A DNA stretch of 64,000 nt, taken from contig PMKE01000071.1 in assembly GCA_003158585.1 (NCBI GenBank), forward strand, positions 114,895 through 178,894. The letters run 5' to 3'. The position numbers were made by a program, and so were the translations under genes. The notes below the pieces were generated by a model, which was not told the DNA's origin, ran no database searches, and saw nothing but the letters and a program-made list of their open reading frames with translations. This document shows, in pieces, positions 51,088 through 60,067 of this stretch (its first letter is position 1; each line of letters opens with the position of its first letter). Source of the DNA: Alphaproteobacteria bacterium. Its GTDB lineage: Bacteria; Pseudomonadota; Alphaproteobacteria; Micropepsales; Micropepsaceae.

Positions 51088-53019
51088 CTAGTGCCGGCTC
51101 ACCGCCATTTCGAACGGAACGGCCGGCAGACGCGATGTATCGTACAGCGTGCAAACGGGACCGGCGCCCCAGCAATAGCGCACCCGGGTCGGATGGACGC
51201 CCTTCTGCACGCTGAGCTTGACCGTATCGCCCGCAATCGTGGCGGAGGCAAAACGGCACGTCGCGTCGCAAAGTTCGAACCCGATCGGCGAAACCGCCCC
51301 CACGGCAGCCAGCTGGCCGTTGATCCCGCCGAACGTGACGGTCACGATGCGTCCCTTCAATTCCGCGCGCACCGGCTGCGGCCCGGGCTTCAGCGTCTTA
51401 TTGCCATAGATCAACCGCTCGGCGGCCAGCGCCAAGCGCCGCCCCACCTCTTGTTTATTGGTGAAATGAACCCCCATGCGGTCGCCGATGTCGATTGTCA
51501 CCGCCAGCGCCGCATTGGGATCGTCTGCCGCCACGAGGCGCTGGGCTTCACGAATCCGAGCCCAATTGGAGTTCTCAGGCGCGAACGGCGGCTGGCCGAA
51601 ATCGGACAGTTGCACGATCAGGAACGGCAGCTTTGGCGCCGCAAACGCCGTGCGCCAGCCGGTCATCAACGCCTTGAGAAGCCCGGCATAGGAATCCGGA
51701 TCGCCCGCATTTCCTTCGCCCTGATACCACAACACGCCGCTGAGGCCGTAGGGTGCCAGCGGCGCAATCATGCCGTTATAGGCAACCGTCACGCCAAGGA
51801 TGGGTCCCCACGGCAACTGCGGTGCGGTGCCGACGGTGGCCGGCACTTGCTGGTAACGCCACGGTCCGGCAAGCGGCACCGTCGTGCCGTCGGCCAAACG
51901 GAGTGCCCGCGCACTCGGCGAGCCGGACAGACCGCATAGTTTCCAGACGCATTGGACGTTAATGAGAATGTCATTGACGCCTTCGTGCAACGTGTCCGCC
52001 GGCAGCGCGTAGGTGCGGTCCTGGACGAAGGCCCAGGTGTCGGCGATGAAACGGCCGTTGACCCAGGTCTGGTCTTCGTCGGTGATGGTGCCGAGCGCCA
52101 GCTCCGCCTTTTGCGCCGCCTGCGCCGCCGTTAGCGCGACCGACGTGCGGAACCAGACATGACCGGTGAAATCCTGGAGCGACGGCACGCCCCATCCGGT
52201 CCAGACACCGAGCCCTTTCGGCGCCTCGGCCCAGCCGGAACTCGACGCCGGGTCTGCCCACGGCGCCACGCCGAGGCGCTGACGCCACCACGCCTCGATC
52301 AGCCTGCCCCAATGGGCGAGGCCGGCTGCCGGATCGCCGGCATAGAGCTTCAGCGCTTCGAGCCGTTCGTCATCGCCGCCCGCTTGATGAAGCGCATTGG
52401 CACTCATGAAACTGGTGATGTTGGCGCCCGACCACGGCGCCGAGATCAGCCCCAATGGGACATGCTGGGATTCCTGTAAGGATCGGGCGAAGAAGTAGCA
52501 GACCGCCGAGAAGTCCGGCACCGATTTCGGCGAGGCCGCGGTCCAGACTGCCGACGCCGGCAAAACCGATTGCGGCGCGCCTTTGGCAACGTTGGGAACG
52601 TTCAAGAGGCGAATGGTATCGTTGGCCGATTCCTGGATATCGGTCCAGGCATCGTTGGCACCCGAAACCTGAAAGGCCATGTTGGACTGGCCGGAACAGA
52701 GATAGACGTCGCCGATCAGGATGTCGGAAAGGGTCTGGCTCGCGCCCGCGCCGGTCTTGACCGACAGCGTATACGGCCCGCCCGCTGCGAAGGGCGCAAG
52801 TTCGACGTGCCAATTTCCTGCACTGTCCGCCTTGGCGCTCGCAGATGCTGCGCCGAGCGAAACCGTCAGCGTCACCCCAGGCGGTGCCGTGCCCCACAGC
52901 CGGACCGGCGCATCGCGCTGCAGCACCGCGTGATCCTGAAACACCGGGTTTAGCAGGCTTTCACCGTGCGCCGGCAACACCAGCAGCATCAGAAGCGCAA
53001 CGATTCGGAACGGGGGCAT
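51088..53019 (-). CDS. Secreted sialate O-acetylesterase family protein (SASA)
   Basis: A 643-residue exported esterase. The signal peptide (about 1-19, RIVALLMLLVLPAHG) is followed by an Ig-like segment, then the SGNH core with catalytic Ser in GDVYLCSGQSNMAF (about 101-114). Block GVLWYQGEGNAGDPDSY follows, and a beta-sandwich insertion (about 270-370) carries WVNGRFI and INVQCVW. It removes O-acetyl groups from glycans such as sialic acids or xylan/pectin-derived sugars. An AGGAGAG lies before the ATG. It ends the long catabolic operon, so the substrate may be an acetylated sugar. Confidence 0.9.
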   Translation of the reverse strand: MPPFRIVALLMLLVLPAHGESLLNPVFQDHAVLQRDAPVRLWGTAPPGVTLTVSLGAASASAKADSAGNWHVELAPFAAGGPYTLSVKTGAGASQTLSDILIGDVYLCSGQSNMAFQVSGANDAWTDIQESANDTIRLLNVPNVAKGAPQSVLPASAVWTAASPKSVPDFSAVCYFFARSLQESQHVPLGLISAPWSGANITSFMSANALHQAGGDDERLEALKLYAGDPAAGLAHWGRLIEAWWRQRLGVAPWADPASSSGWAEAPKGLGVWTGWGVPSLQDFTGHVWFRTSVALTAAQAAQKAELALGTITDEDQTWVNGRFIADTWAFVQDRTYALPADTLHEGVNDILINVQCVWKLCGLSGSPSARALRLADGTTVPLAGPWRYQQVPATVGTAPQLPWGPILGVTVAYNGMIAPLAPYGLSGVLWYQGEGNAGDPDSYAGLLKALMTGWRTAFAAPKLPFLIVQLSDFGQPPFAPENSNWARIREAQRLVAADDPNAALAVTIDIGDRMGVHFTNKQEVGRRLALAAERLIYGNKTLKPGPQPVRAELKGRIVTVTFGGINGQLAAVGAVSPIGFELCDATCRFASATIAGDTVKLSVQKGVHPTRVRYCWGAGPVCTLYDTSRLPAVPFEMAVSRH

Positions 53020-53102
53020 CTTGCTCTCCTCTTATTTCACAATAGCGAAAGAGGCGCTTGCCGAGCAGCGAATATCGCCGAAATACGCGTCGCTTTATGT
53101 CG

Positions 53103-54263
53103 TTACACCATTGCCTGCAGCCCCTCGATCTCGGAAGCGACTTTTGCCGCGTCGGATCGGTCAGCAAGGAACTGGATGGTCACATCGAAAGCCTGTGTCG
53201 CCCCCGGACCAAGATGCTGCAGCCGGCCATGTGCTTCCTCGACTTTTCGCGGATGCGGGTAGTTCGATGCAGGCTCCAAGCCCGTTACGTAGCCTTGCTG
53301 GTAGGAATTGGTGTTTTTCCACAGCGTGAAGAACGGCAGCTGGTCGAGAGAAAAGCGAACCGCGGCACCATTGCTGCCGTCCGGGCCGACCAGGGCTACG
53401 AGGGTGCGAAGCTTGGAATCCCCCTGCAGTTCGAGGCCGTACAAATCTTCGGCGATCCCGCTTACCGGTCCCGAATAGCGTTGCCAGTTCGCGAGATTCT
53501 TCGTGGCCGTCTCGCTGAGCGGGACGACACGCTTCACCGGCGCCATAATGCGAGCCCCCTCGCCCAGAACCGGACGCCCGAAGTTGGTGTGATAGATGAT
53601 CTGGTAGGGGCTGGTGACATCCAATTTGTTGGTCAGGCGGTCGTGGATGTGCAGAGCCCCCGTACCGGGCTCGATCACCAGCTCGGTCAGCGTTTCCAGA
53701 TTGGCAAACGCGAACGTCTTTTCTTTCAGAAGACCGGTGAGCTTGATCCGGTGGGGGGCTTGACGTTCCACCTCCACGGTCACCAGGGACGCCGGCGTGT
53801 TTGCCGCTCTGCCATGCAGCGTGAAAATCCGGTCGCCATCCCTGTAGGGATGCCCGGTCCATTCGTAGCCGCACCGCACCAGCAGCTCGTTGAAGCCTTC
53901 AAGCCACCCGAGGCCGCCGCGGCCGGTCAAATCCACAAATGAGGGATGCACGATCTCGTCTACCGGCGATTCCCAGCCGAATTCAACGCCGCGATAGGTC
54001 GCCTTATAGATGCCCATGCCCCTGGTCGGAATAACAAGGACGGACAGTTCTCCCGCCTCTATACCGACCAGCGTGCTGCCTTCCTGCTTGCCACCGTGCA
54101 GGGTCTTCTTCCAGATCTTGAAGGGAACATGATCGCCAAGTCCAAGCTTCTCGCTTGCGAGGGACCAGTTCGGCACCTCGATATTGTTGCCGGCGTCGGT
54201 CAAGACAAAGCGAACAAACCGGTCGTTATTGTCCGAAGCAACACTGCCAGCTGGCTCAGTCAT
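53103..54263 (-). CDS. DUF4432/aldose-epimerase-like protein
   Basis: A 386-residue beta-sandwich protein of the galactose mutarotase superfamily, DUF4432 type. Seen are GIEAGELSVLVIPTRGMGI, VEFGWESPVDEIVHP, LEGFNELLVRCGYEWTGHP, a catalytic-like TLHGRAANTPAS, and YQIIYHTNFGRPVLGEG. There is no signal peptide. GAGGAG lies before the ATG at 54263. It follows the PfkB kinase by 14 bases. A sugar mutarotase or epimerase role is likely; the substrate is unknown. Confidence 0.82.
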   Translation of the reverse strand: MTEPAGSVASDNNDRFVRFVLTDAGNNIEVPNWSLASEKLGLGDHVPFKIWKKTLHGGKQEGSTLVGIEAGELSVLVIPTRGMGIYKATYRGVEFGWESPVDEIVHPSFVDLTGRGGLGWLEGFNELLVRCGYEWTGHPYRDGDRIFTLHGRAANTPASLVTVEVERQAPHRIKLTGLLKEKTFAFANLETLTELVIEPGTGALHIHDRLTNKLDVTSPYQIIYHTNFGRPVLGEGARIMAPVKRVVPLSETATKNLANWQRYSGPVSGIAEDLYGLELQGDSKLRTLVALVGPDGSNGAAVRFSLDQLPFFTLWKNTNSYQQGYVTGLEPASNYPHPRKVEEAHGRLQHLGPGATQAFDVTIQFLADRSDAAKVASEIEGLQAMV

Positions 54264-54277
54264 GGCAGATCTCCTCT

Positions 54278-55315
54278 TTATGTCCCAACAAATACGAGTT
54301 GCGGGCTGGAACGCCACCCCCACTGCGCCGGAAGCGCAAGGCATTCGACCACTGAATCTACGGAGGCCGTTGCCGAAACCGAGCGCAGAGCGCTCGCAGC
54401 GGAGCAATGGCCTAGCACCAGGCTGTCTTCGAGCGACCACTGCTCGTGCAATCCGTAGAGCGCGCCGGCCGCAAACGCATCGCCCGCGCCGTTTGAACTT
54501 TTGATGGCGTCCTGCGGCACCCGGAGCGAGGGGTGGCCGATGACCCGTCCGTCGCGGGAAGCAGCTACGCAACCTTCCGGGAAATGGACGACGACGACGT
54601 CCTGCACCCCGCGATCGAGGAGCATACGGGCCGCCTTGCTTGCCTCCGCCGCGGACACGCGACCGTCATCGACGACGCGCAGCCCTGTAAGGGCCCCCGC
54701 CTCGTAGTCATTGATAATGAGAGAGTCGAGGAGGGCCAAGCAGGGATCGCCAAGTCTTCGAATCTCCTCCGGCTTGGAGGAGACGAGTTCGAGATTGGTC
54801 TTCAGTCCTGCTTTCCGCGCCTTGGCGAGCACCGCGACCCAGCCGTTCGCATAATCCCGACAGGCTTGATCCAGCTGCCGGTGGATACCGGGAGCGCCCA
54901 AATGCAGTATGCGCAACGGCAGATCGGAAAACTCGAAATGGCCGGGGTTCAAAAGCGCATTCGCGCCCTGCAGGTGGAAGAACGTCCGCTTGCCGGTAGT
55001 CTGTACCGTCATCACGTCGGTCTGGGACGTACAAACCCCACTGAGCACATGGATGTGATCCGTGTTGATGCCTCGATCTTTGCACGCGCTGAGCAGAAAC
55101 TGCCCCGCATCGTCATCGCCGACGGCCCCCATTCCCCAGATTGGAAAAGGGGCGCCCAAACGGGTCAGATTCATCGCGACATTGTGCGCAGGGCCGCCGC
55201 CATTAGTACGGAAATCCGTGACATTGGTCAGCGTTTCCTCTGCGGGCCAGTGCGATATCGACTTGTCGTTATCGACGAGCCAGCAGCCGGCACAGAGGAT
55301 CCCGGACCTGGCCAT
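54278..55315 (-). CDS. PfkB-family carbohydrate kinase
   Basis: A 345-residue ribokinase-fold kinase. FRTNGGGPAHNVAMNLTRLG is the first signature (about 35-54) and NGAGDAFAAGALYGL holds the catalytic base Asp279. I use the ATG at 55315, with GGAG eight bases upstream; a GTG at 55321 overlaps the previous stop but is too near the ribosome site. It is the second sugar kinase of the locus. It may make the substrate for the TIM-barrel aldolase-like protein encoded just before it, by analogy with tagatose and inositol pathways. Confidence 0.88.
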   Translation of the reverse strand: MARSGILCAGCWLVDNDKSISHWPAEETLTNVTDFRTNGGGPAHNVAMNLTRLGAPFPIWGMGAVGDDDAGQFLLSACKDRGINTDHIHVLSGVCTSQTDVMTVQTTGKRTFFHLQGANALLNPGHFEFSDLPLRILHLGAPGIHRQLDQACRDYANGWVAVLAKARKAGLKTNLELVSSKPEEIRRLGDPCLALLDSLIINDYEAGALTGLRVVDDGRVSAAEASKAARMLLDRGVQDVVVVHFPEGCVAASRDGRVIGHPSLRVPQDAIKSSNGAGDAFAAGALYGLHEQWSLEDSLVLGHCSAASALRSVSATASVDSVVECLALPAQWGWRSSPQLVFVGT

Positions 55316-55317
55316 CG

Positions 55318-56316
55318 TCACATCTCCAACTTGAGTACCGGATCGCTGACGACGATGTCTTCCTCGAGACTCAGGGTCGGCTGGATGCCCCAGCTCTGCA
55401 GCGCGTCGTGATATAGCCGGACAGCCTCCTTGGGGGCCACATCGCCTTCAATTACGCGGCGCATCAACCCCAATAGGGTCACCGGGTCATCCGCGTAATT
55501 GATCTTGCGCCCGAATAACGCGACGCGCGCGCCGGCACGAACGGACTGGGACAGCAGCTCGAACAAGTCCCGGGTGGTACCCTTCGCGCCGCCAAGAATG
55601 CCGACGATCAAGCGCTCCGGATCGTAGGAGGTCAATTCCTCCATGGCACGCCGGCCATTGAACGCAATCTTCAGAAAGATCGGCTGTTGGGCCGAAACAA
55701 CGCCCGCTAAGCATCGCGTGATGCTGTCTCCCACAAACGTACCGACGGACTCGGGCGGAAGGTCGGCGTCGGCCGGCGGGTTGAATACCTCCAGGAAGTG
55801 CCGCATTCCGACCGCGGCAGCATCCTCACGGAATAGCGAATACGCCTCCAGGGTGTACAGATCGCGATCGGGATCGTTGGAAAACGTAATCGAGTAGAGA
55901 CCGAGGTCGACGAACTTCCTGACGGCTTCAAGGTCGGCCGTCCGGAACGGTCTCGATTGGGCTTTGGCGTACCGCCCGCCGCGCGGCGACCAGATGTCGG
56001 TTGTATCGTTGCATCGTACCGCCGGTGTCACCGCCGTGCTTTCGAACAGTTTCTCTCCCGCCAGAATCTCGATGGTCGAGGCGCTCGCCAGCAGAATATC
56101 GATTTCTCCCGAATGGACGATCTTTCGCATCGCTTCAAGGTAGGCTTTCCGGCTGGCAAAGGCGTGCGCGTGGCCAATGGCTTCTTGCCCCCTTGCCGGC
56201 CCCGGGGCCATTTGGCCCAACGCCATATCGGCGTCCTTTGCGTCCGCGATGATGAAATCCTTCGGAGTATATTCACCGTCGCGAATCTTCGCGAGTTTTT
56301 GGTCGAGGCTCTTCAT
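55318..56316 (-). CDS. TIM-barrel aldolase-like protein of unrecognised subfamily
   Basis: A 332-residue soluble protein. Alternating beta/alpha segments (IDILLASASTIEIL, YSITFSNDPDRDLYTLEAY, PIFLKIAFNGRRAMEEL, RLIVGILGGAKGTTRDLFEL, ARVALFGRKIN) indicate a (beta/alpha)8 barrel. The lysine in FLKIAFNG sits where class I aldolases (LacD/DeoC type) place their Schiff-base lysine, and GGAKG/FGRK could bind phosphate. I do not know the exact family. A second ATG lies at 56325. It is between the polyol dehydrogenase and the PfkB kinase. Confidence 0.65.
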   Translation of the reverse strand: MKSLDQKLAKIRDGEYTPKDFIIADAKDADMALGQMAPGPARGQEAIGHAHAFASRKAYLEAMRKIVHSGEIDILLASASTIEILAGEKLFESTAVTPAVRCNDTTDIWSPRGGRYAKAQSRPFRTADLEAVRKFVDLGLYSITFSNDPDRDLYTLEAYSLFREDAAAVGMRHFLEVFNPPADADLPPESVGTFVGDSITRCLAGVVSAQQPIFLKIAFNGRRAMEELTSYDPERLIVGILGGAKGTTRDLFELLSQSVRAGARVALFGRKINYADDPVTLLGLMRRVIEGDVAPKEAVRLYHDALQSWGIQPTLSLEEDIVVSDPVLKLEM

Positions 56317-56328
56317 GGTTCGCATCTC

Positions 56329-57435
56329 TTAGGCAGCATGTGAGATCAAGCGCAAGAGCGCAGCTTTGCGTCCCGGCGGCAAGTCCGGTTCGGTCCACAA
56401 CGACTCCAGGTCGCCGTCAAGCAACACCTTGGCCGCTGCCGCGGCCCGTGCAAACCGGTGCGGCACGATCCCGGCATCAAGTACCAGGCGCATCGTTCCG
56501 ATCAACCGGTCGTTCCAGCCCAGTTTGCGCACCGGGTCCCGGATGACGCGCTCCACGGCATCCTGCAGCCACGGATTGACCATCCGCTCCAGCAAGTCGC
56601 GGGCATAGAATTCGAAGCCCTTTGCGGTGAACAGAGCATCGACGCCGGCATGCTTGGCGATCAGCGCGCGGCCGGATTCCTCGATGAAGGCCTCGCCGGC
56701 ATAGCGCTGCAGCTCTGCACTCGCCTCGGAGACGAACCGGCACCCCTCTTCGTGGGCAAGAAAGCCCAGGAGAGCGTGAACGGCGTTGTGGCCATAGAGT
56801 TTGGCTTCCTCGAAGGGAAGCAGATCGGGCTTTTCCTCGAAGACTTCGATGCCCCGGCGAAATCCCTCCAGCGCGATCTGCGACACCAGGATGCGGTTGA
56901 ATTCCTCCACCAGGAATTCCCGCGAAGCGCCGCTGCCGATGACGCCGCTCATCTTGCCGATCACGGTATTGAGGAATTGGAACCCTGAACGATTGCTGCC
57001 CACCTTGGCTTCGAGGATCTCGGCGGCCTGGTTATGGTTCTCCGCCGCGTAGAGCACACCGGGATCCTTGCGGCGCGCCAGACCGTCGGAAAGGATGGCC
57101 GCGACGGATGCAGAACCTTTGTCGTAGAAGTCTACGCTCGGCAGCGCGGTTGCCATCTCGTGCGCTTCCGCTACGGCATCGACCAGCAGCTTGCGGTCCG
57201 CAGGATCGTTGGGGTTTAGGACCTCCACCCCGGCGATTTCGTGGGTGACAAGGCCGGTGCGCGTTGCAACCTTGATCTGATAACGGCCACCAGTGCCGCG
57301 TAATGCCTTGACGACCTCGGGAACGACCTCGGCCACGACAAGCCGGTCGAAATTGCCCGAGCGGTGCGCTTCGTAGAGAAACAGGCCGCCCTGAATCGCG
57401 CCGAAGCCGAAGCCGACAAATGTGTGCTTAGACAT
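56329..57435 (-). CDS. Mannitol-1-phosphate 5-dehydrogenase-like polyol dehydrogenase
   Basis: A 368-residue member of the polyol-specific long-chain dehydrogenases. The N-terminal NAD site is VGFGFGAIQGG. The family's K-x4-N-x2-H triad is complete (Lys212, Asn217, His220 in AKLYGHNAVH). Conserved SNRSGFQFLN and an R-rich C-terminus agree with MtlD. It interconverts a hexitol or pentitol phosphate with a ketose phosphate. The start overlaps the preceding dehydrogenase gene by eight bases. Confidence 0.85.
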   Translation of the reverse strand: MSKHTFVGFGFGAIQGGLFLYEAHRSGNFDRLVVAEVVPEVVKALRGTGGRYQIKVATRTGLVTHEIAGVEVLNPNDPADRKLLVDAVAEAHEMATALPSVDFYDKGSASVAAILSDGLARRKDPGVLYAAENHNQAAEILEAKVGSNRSGFQFLNTVIGKMSGVIGSGASREFLVEEFNRILVSQIALEGFRRGIEVFEEKPDLLPFEEAKLYGHNAVHALLGFLAHEEGCRFVSEASAELQRYAGEAFIEESGRALIAKHAGVDALFTAKGFEFYARDLLERMVNPWLQDAVERVIRDPVRKLGWNDRLIGTMRLVLDAGIVPHRFARAAAAAKVLLDGDLESLWTEPDLPPGRKAALLRLISHAA

Positions 57436-58678
57436 GGCTGCGCACAAAATCCTGTTCCTCGCGCCCCGTCCAGCCCTTCGCTTCGACAAGTTCCGTATGA
57501 CGAATATGCGGATATAGGACGATCTTGCCGTCGGTTTCCGTGTTCTTGACCATCTCGAGGGCTCGCGGGAGCTGATCGAGGCTGCCCACCATCGTCATGT
57601 GGTGGCCGACATCGAGTTCGCCGGCGGCAATCATACGGAGAGTCTCGGCGATATCCGCAGGCGTCCCGCCGCTAGAGCCGCAGATGCGGATGTCGTCGTA
57701 ATGAACCCTAAGGGTATCCAGATCGATGAGGTGTTCGCCTTTCTTCAATCCGCCGAACAGGTTCAGGACCCCGCCTTTCGCCAGCCATTGTTGGGCTTGT
57801 GTTTGGAGCGTCCTGTTGGCGACTGCAACGATAATATCGTCGGCGCCGCGCCCTTCGCTGACTTCGCTCAGTAATTTGAGGCTGTCCGGTGAAAGCACTG
57901 TGTGGAGCTTGCAGCCGATCGCAGCGGCGCGGCTTGGCAGTTCGCGCCGCACCCAATCGAGACGGCCGTCCATGACATCGACGACGACAAGATGCCGCGG
58001 CCTGTAGCGGAGCGCGGCTTCCGCATGCATGCGCCCCATCGGTCCTGCTCCGACGATCATCGTCACGCCGCCCGGGAGCAGCCCGAGCTTCGGCGTGCGC
58101 GGCGCGCCGGGGTATTCGTGATGGATATGGATATGGCGGTCCTGCGCAGAGATCGCACACGATATCGGCTCGGCAAGCGCAGCCGCGAAGTACGGCATCT
58201 TTTCGTCGGGGACCGGCAGCAGACAGTTCGCCGCAATCACTTCCTCGGGCACCAGTTGGTACTGCGCCAGATGTCCCGGAAGCGTATAGCCCACCGCAAC
58301 CTTCGACATGCCCTCGCCGCCATTGCGGTAGCGCTCGCGATGATTGATCGGTGCGTGATCTACGGCCGGCTGAATGCAGTAGCGCTGACCGACCGAAAAG
58401 CGGTCCTTCAGCTTGGCGCCGACCTTGGCGATGGTGATGCACCCTTCATCGCCGAGCTGAATGGGATAGCGCGCAAGATCCCAGCCGTTGAGGAAGGTGT
58501 GCTCGCTCCCCTGCGCGAGCACCTTGAGATTTGACGAGCAGACACCTGCCGCATCCACACGCGCGAGAAGCTGATTCTCGTTCGGCTCCGGAACCGGAAC
58601 GCGCTCGACACGCAGGTTCTCGAACCCAACGCCATGAAGGCGTACCGCCATCATTTCCCTCGGTATAGCGATGGCCAC
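57428..58678 (-). CDS. Medium-chain dehydrogenase, L-sorbose-1-phosphate reductase-like
   Basis: A 416-residue zinc-type MDR enzyme. It has VDAAGVCSSNLKVLAQGSEH near the catalytic zinc and IQLGDEGCI in place of the usual GHE motif. The nucleotide site is MIVGAGPMGRMHAEAA, then VVDVMDGRLDWVRRELP. The length and the DEG motif fit the SorE group, which reduces L-sorbose-1-phosphate to D-glucitol-6-phosphate. The GTG at 58678 has AAGGAA upstream; ATG codons at residues 9 and 10 are alternatives. With the next gene it could epimerise a ketose phosphate by reduction and re-oxidation. Confidence 0.8.
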   Translation of the reverse strand: MAIAIPREMMAVRLHGVGFENLRVERVPVPEPNENQLLARVDAAGVCSSNLKVLAQGSEHTFLNGWDLARYPIQLGDEGCITIAKVGAKLKDRFSVGQRYCIQPAVDHAPINHRERYRNGGEGMSKVAVGYTLPGHLAQYQLVPEEVIAANCLLPVPDEKMPYFAAALAEPISCAISAQDRHIHIHHEYPGAPRTPKLGLLPGGVTMIVGAGPMGRMHAEAALRYRPRHLVVVDVMDGRLDWVRRELPSRAAAIGCKLHTVLSPDSLKLLSEVSEGRGADDIIVAVANRTLQTQAQQWLAKGGVLNLFGGLKKGEHLIDLDTLRVHYDDIRICGSSGGTPADIAETLRMIAAGELDVGHHMTMVGSLDQLPRALEMVKNTETDGKIVLYPHIRHTELVEAKGWTGREEQDFVRSHV

Positions 58679-58681
58679 GGG

Positions 58682-60067
58682 TCAGTTCCTTTTTAGCGGC
58701 GCAGCGTGGATGCAGCTGCCGTGGACGGCGTGTGCCGCTTCCATCCAGGCCTCGTTGAAGGTCGGATGTGCCAGGATGGTGCGGCCGAACTCCTCTGCCG
58801 TCAATTCGGCGCGGATGGCCGTCGTGGCGGTGGCGATCAACTCGGTGGCATGCGCGCCGACCACGGTGGCACCGATCAGCTGATCGGTCCGCGAGTCGGC
58901 GATCCACTTCACGAAGCCGCCGATTTCGCCCGCGGCCATCGCCTTGCCGAGTGCGGCAAAGCGGAACTTGCCGGTTTTGACGGCGCGCCCGGCCTTCTTC
59001 GCTTCATCTTCGGTGAGACCGACAGCACCGATCTCGGGCGAGGTGAAGATCACGCTCGGCACCAGCATCTCATGCTTCTTCGGTTTGCCACCCACGGCGT
59101 TCTCGGCGGCCGTGATCGCTTGGCTCGTGGCATAGTGGGCGAGCTGGACCTTTCCCGTCACATCGCCGATGGCGAAGATCGTTGCAACCTTGGTCCGGCA
59201 ATAGTCGTCTGCTTCGATGAAACCCCGTTGGGTCGGCGCAAGGCCCGCCGCTTCGATATTCAGTCCTTCCGTCACCGGCTTGCGGCCGATGGAGCAGAGC
59301 AGCATCTCGGCTTCCACGGTCTCGGAGCCGATCTTGGCACGCACACCGTTCTTGTCGGCGGCAACGTCCGATAGCGCCGTGCCGGTCATGATGCGGATGC
59401 CGAGTTTCTTCTCCATGTGACCGCGCACTTCGCGGCGCACGTCGACATCGGCCGGCGCCAGGATATCGTCCAGCAGTTCGACGATCGTCACCTTGACACC
59501 CAACATCGCCGCCATGCAGGCGAGTTCGCAGCCGATATAGCCGCCGCCGAGCACGATCAGGCTGGCGGGCAGCTTCTCCAAATCGAGGAAGCCGCGGCTT
59601 TCCACGACGCGCGGATGCTTGGGCAAAAAGCCCGGCATCGTCGAGGTCGAACCGGTGGCAATGATCACCTTCTTGGCGCCGACGACCGTGCCGTCGCCGA
59701 TCGCGATGGTGCCCCGATCCTTGAACGAAGCCGTGCCCGCGAACTGCTTGACGGCATTTGCCGTCAGAAGCTGTTTTATGCCGGCGTTCAGCTGCGCCAC
59801 GACTTTGTTCTTGTGCGCGACCATGCCCGCGTAGTTCACGCTGGCGCCCGTCACCGAAATCCCGATGCTTTCGGCGTGCTTGAGCCTGTCGAAGGTCTCG
59901 GCCGCAGCGATCAATGCCTTGGTGGGAATGCAACCCCAGTTGAGGCAGGTCCCGCCGAGCCGTTCCTTTTCGACGATGGCAACGGAGGCGCCGAGTTGAG
60001 CGGCACGGATGGCGGCGGGATAGCCGCCGGGACCGGCCCCGATGACGACTACGTCAAAAACTTCCAT
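58682..60067 (-). CDS. lpdA: Dihydrolipoyl dehydrogenase (E3)
   Basis: A 461-residue flavoenzyme re-oxidising dihydrolipoyl groups with NAD. FAD motif VVIGAGPGGYPAA, redox-active disulfide in GGTCLNWGCIPTKA, NAD motif VLGGGYIGCE, and the C-terminal His-Glu dyad ILAHPTFNEAWMEA are all present. It overlaps the E2 gene by 19 bases. Being encoded with E1 and E2, it serves this complex specifically; the housekeeping lpd should lie elsewhere. Confidence 0.95.
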   Translation of the reverse strand: MEVFDVVVIGAGPGGYPAAIRAAQLGASVAIVEKERLGGTCLNWGCIPTKALIAAAETFDRLKHAESIGISVTGASVNYAGMVAHKNKVVAQLNAGIKQLLTANAVKQFAGTASFKDRGTIAIGDGTVVGAKKVIIATGSTSTMPGFLPKHPRVVESRGFLDLEKLPASLIVLGGGYIGCELACMAAMLGVKVTIVELLDDILAPADVDVRREVRGHMEKKLGIRIMTGTALSDVAADKNGVRAKIGSETVEAEMLLCSIGRKPVTEGLNIEAAGLAPTQRGFIEADDYCRTKVATIFAIGDVTGKVQLAHYATSQAITAAENAVGGKPKKHEMLVPSVIFTSPEIGAVGLTEDEAKKAGRAVKTGKFRFAALGKAMAAGEIGGFVKWIADSRTDQLIGATVVGAHATELIATATTAIRAELTAEEFGRTILAHPTFNEAWMEAAHAVHGSCIHAAPLKRN

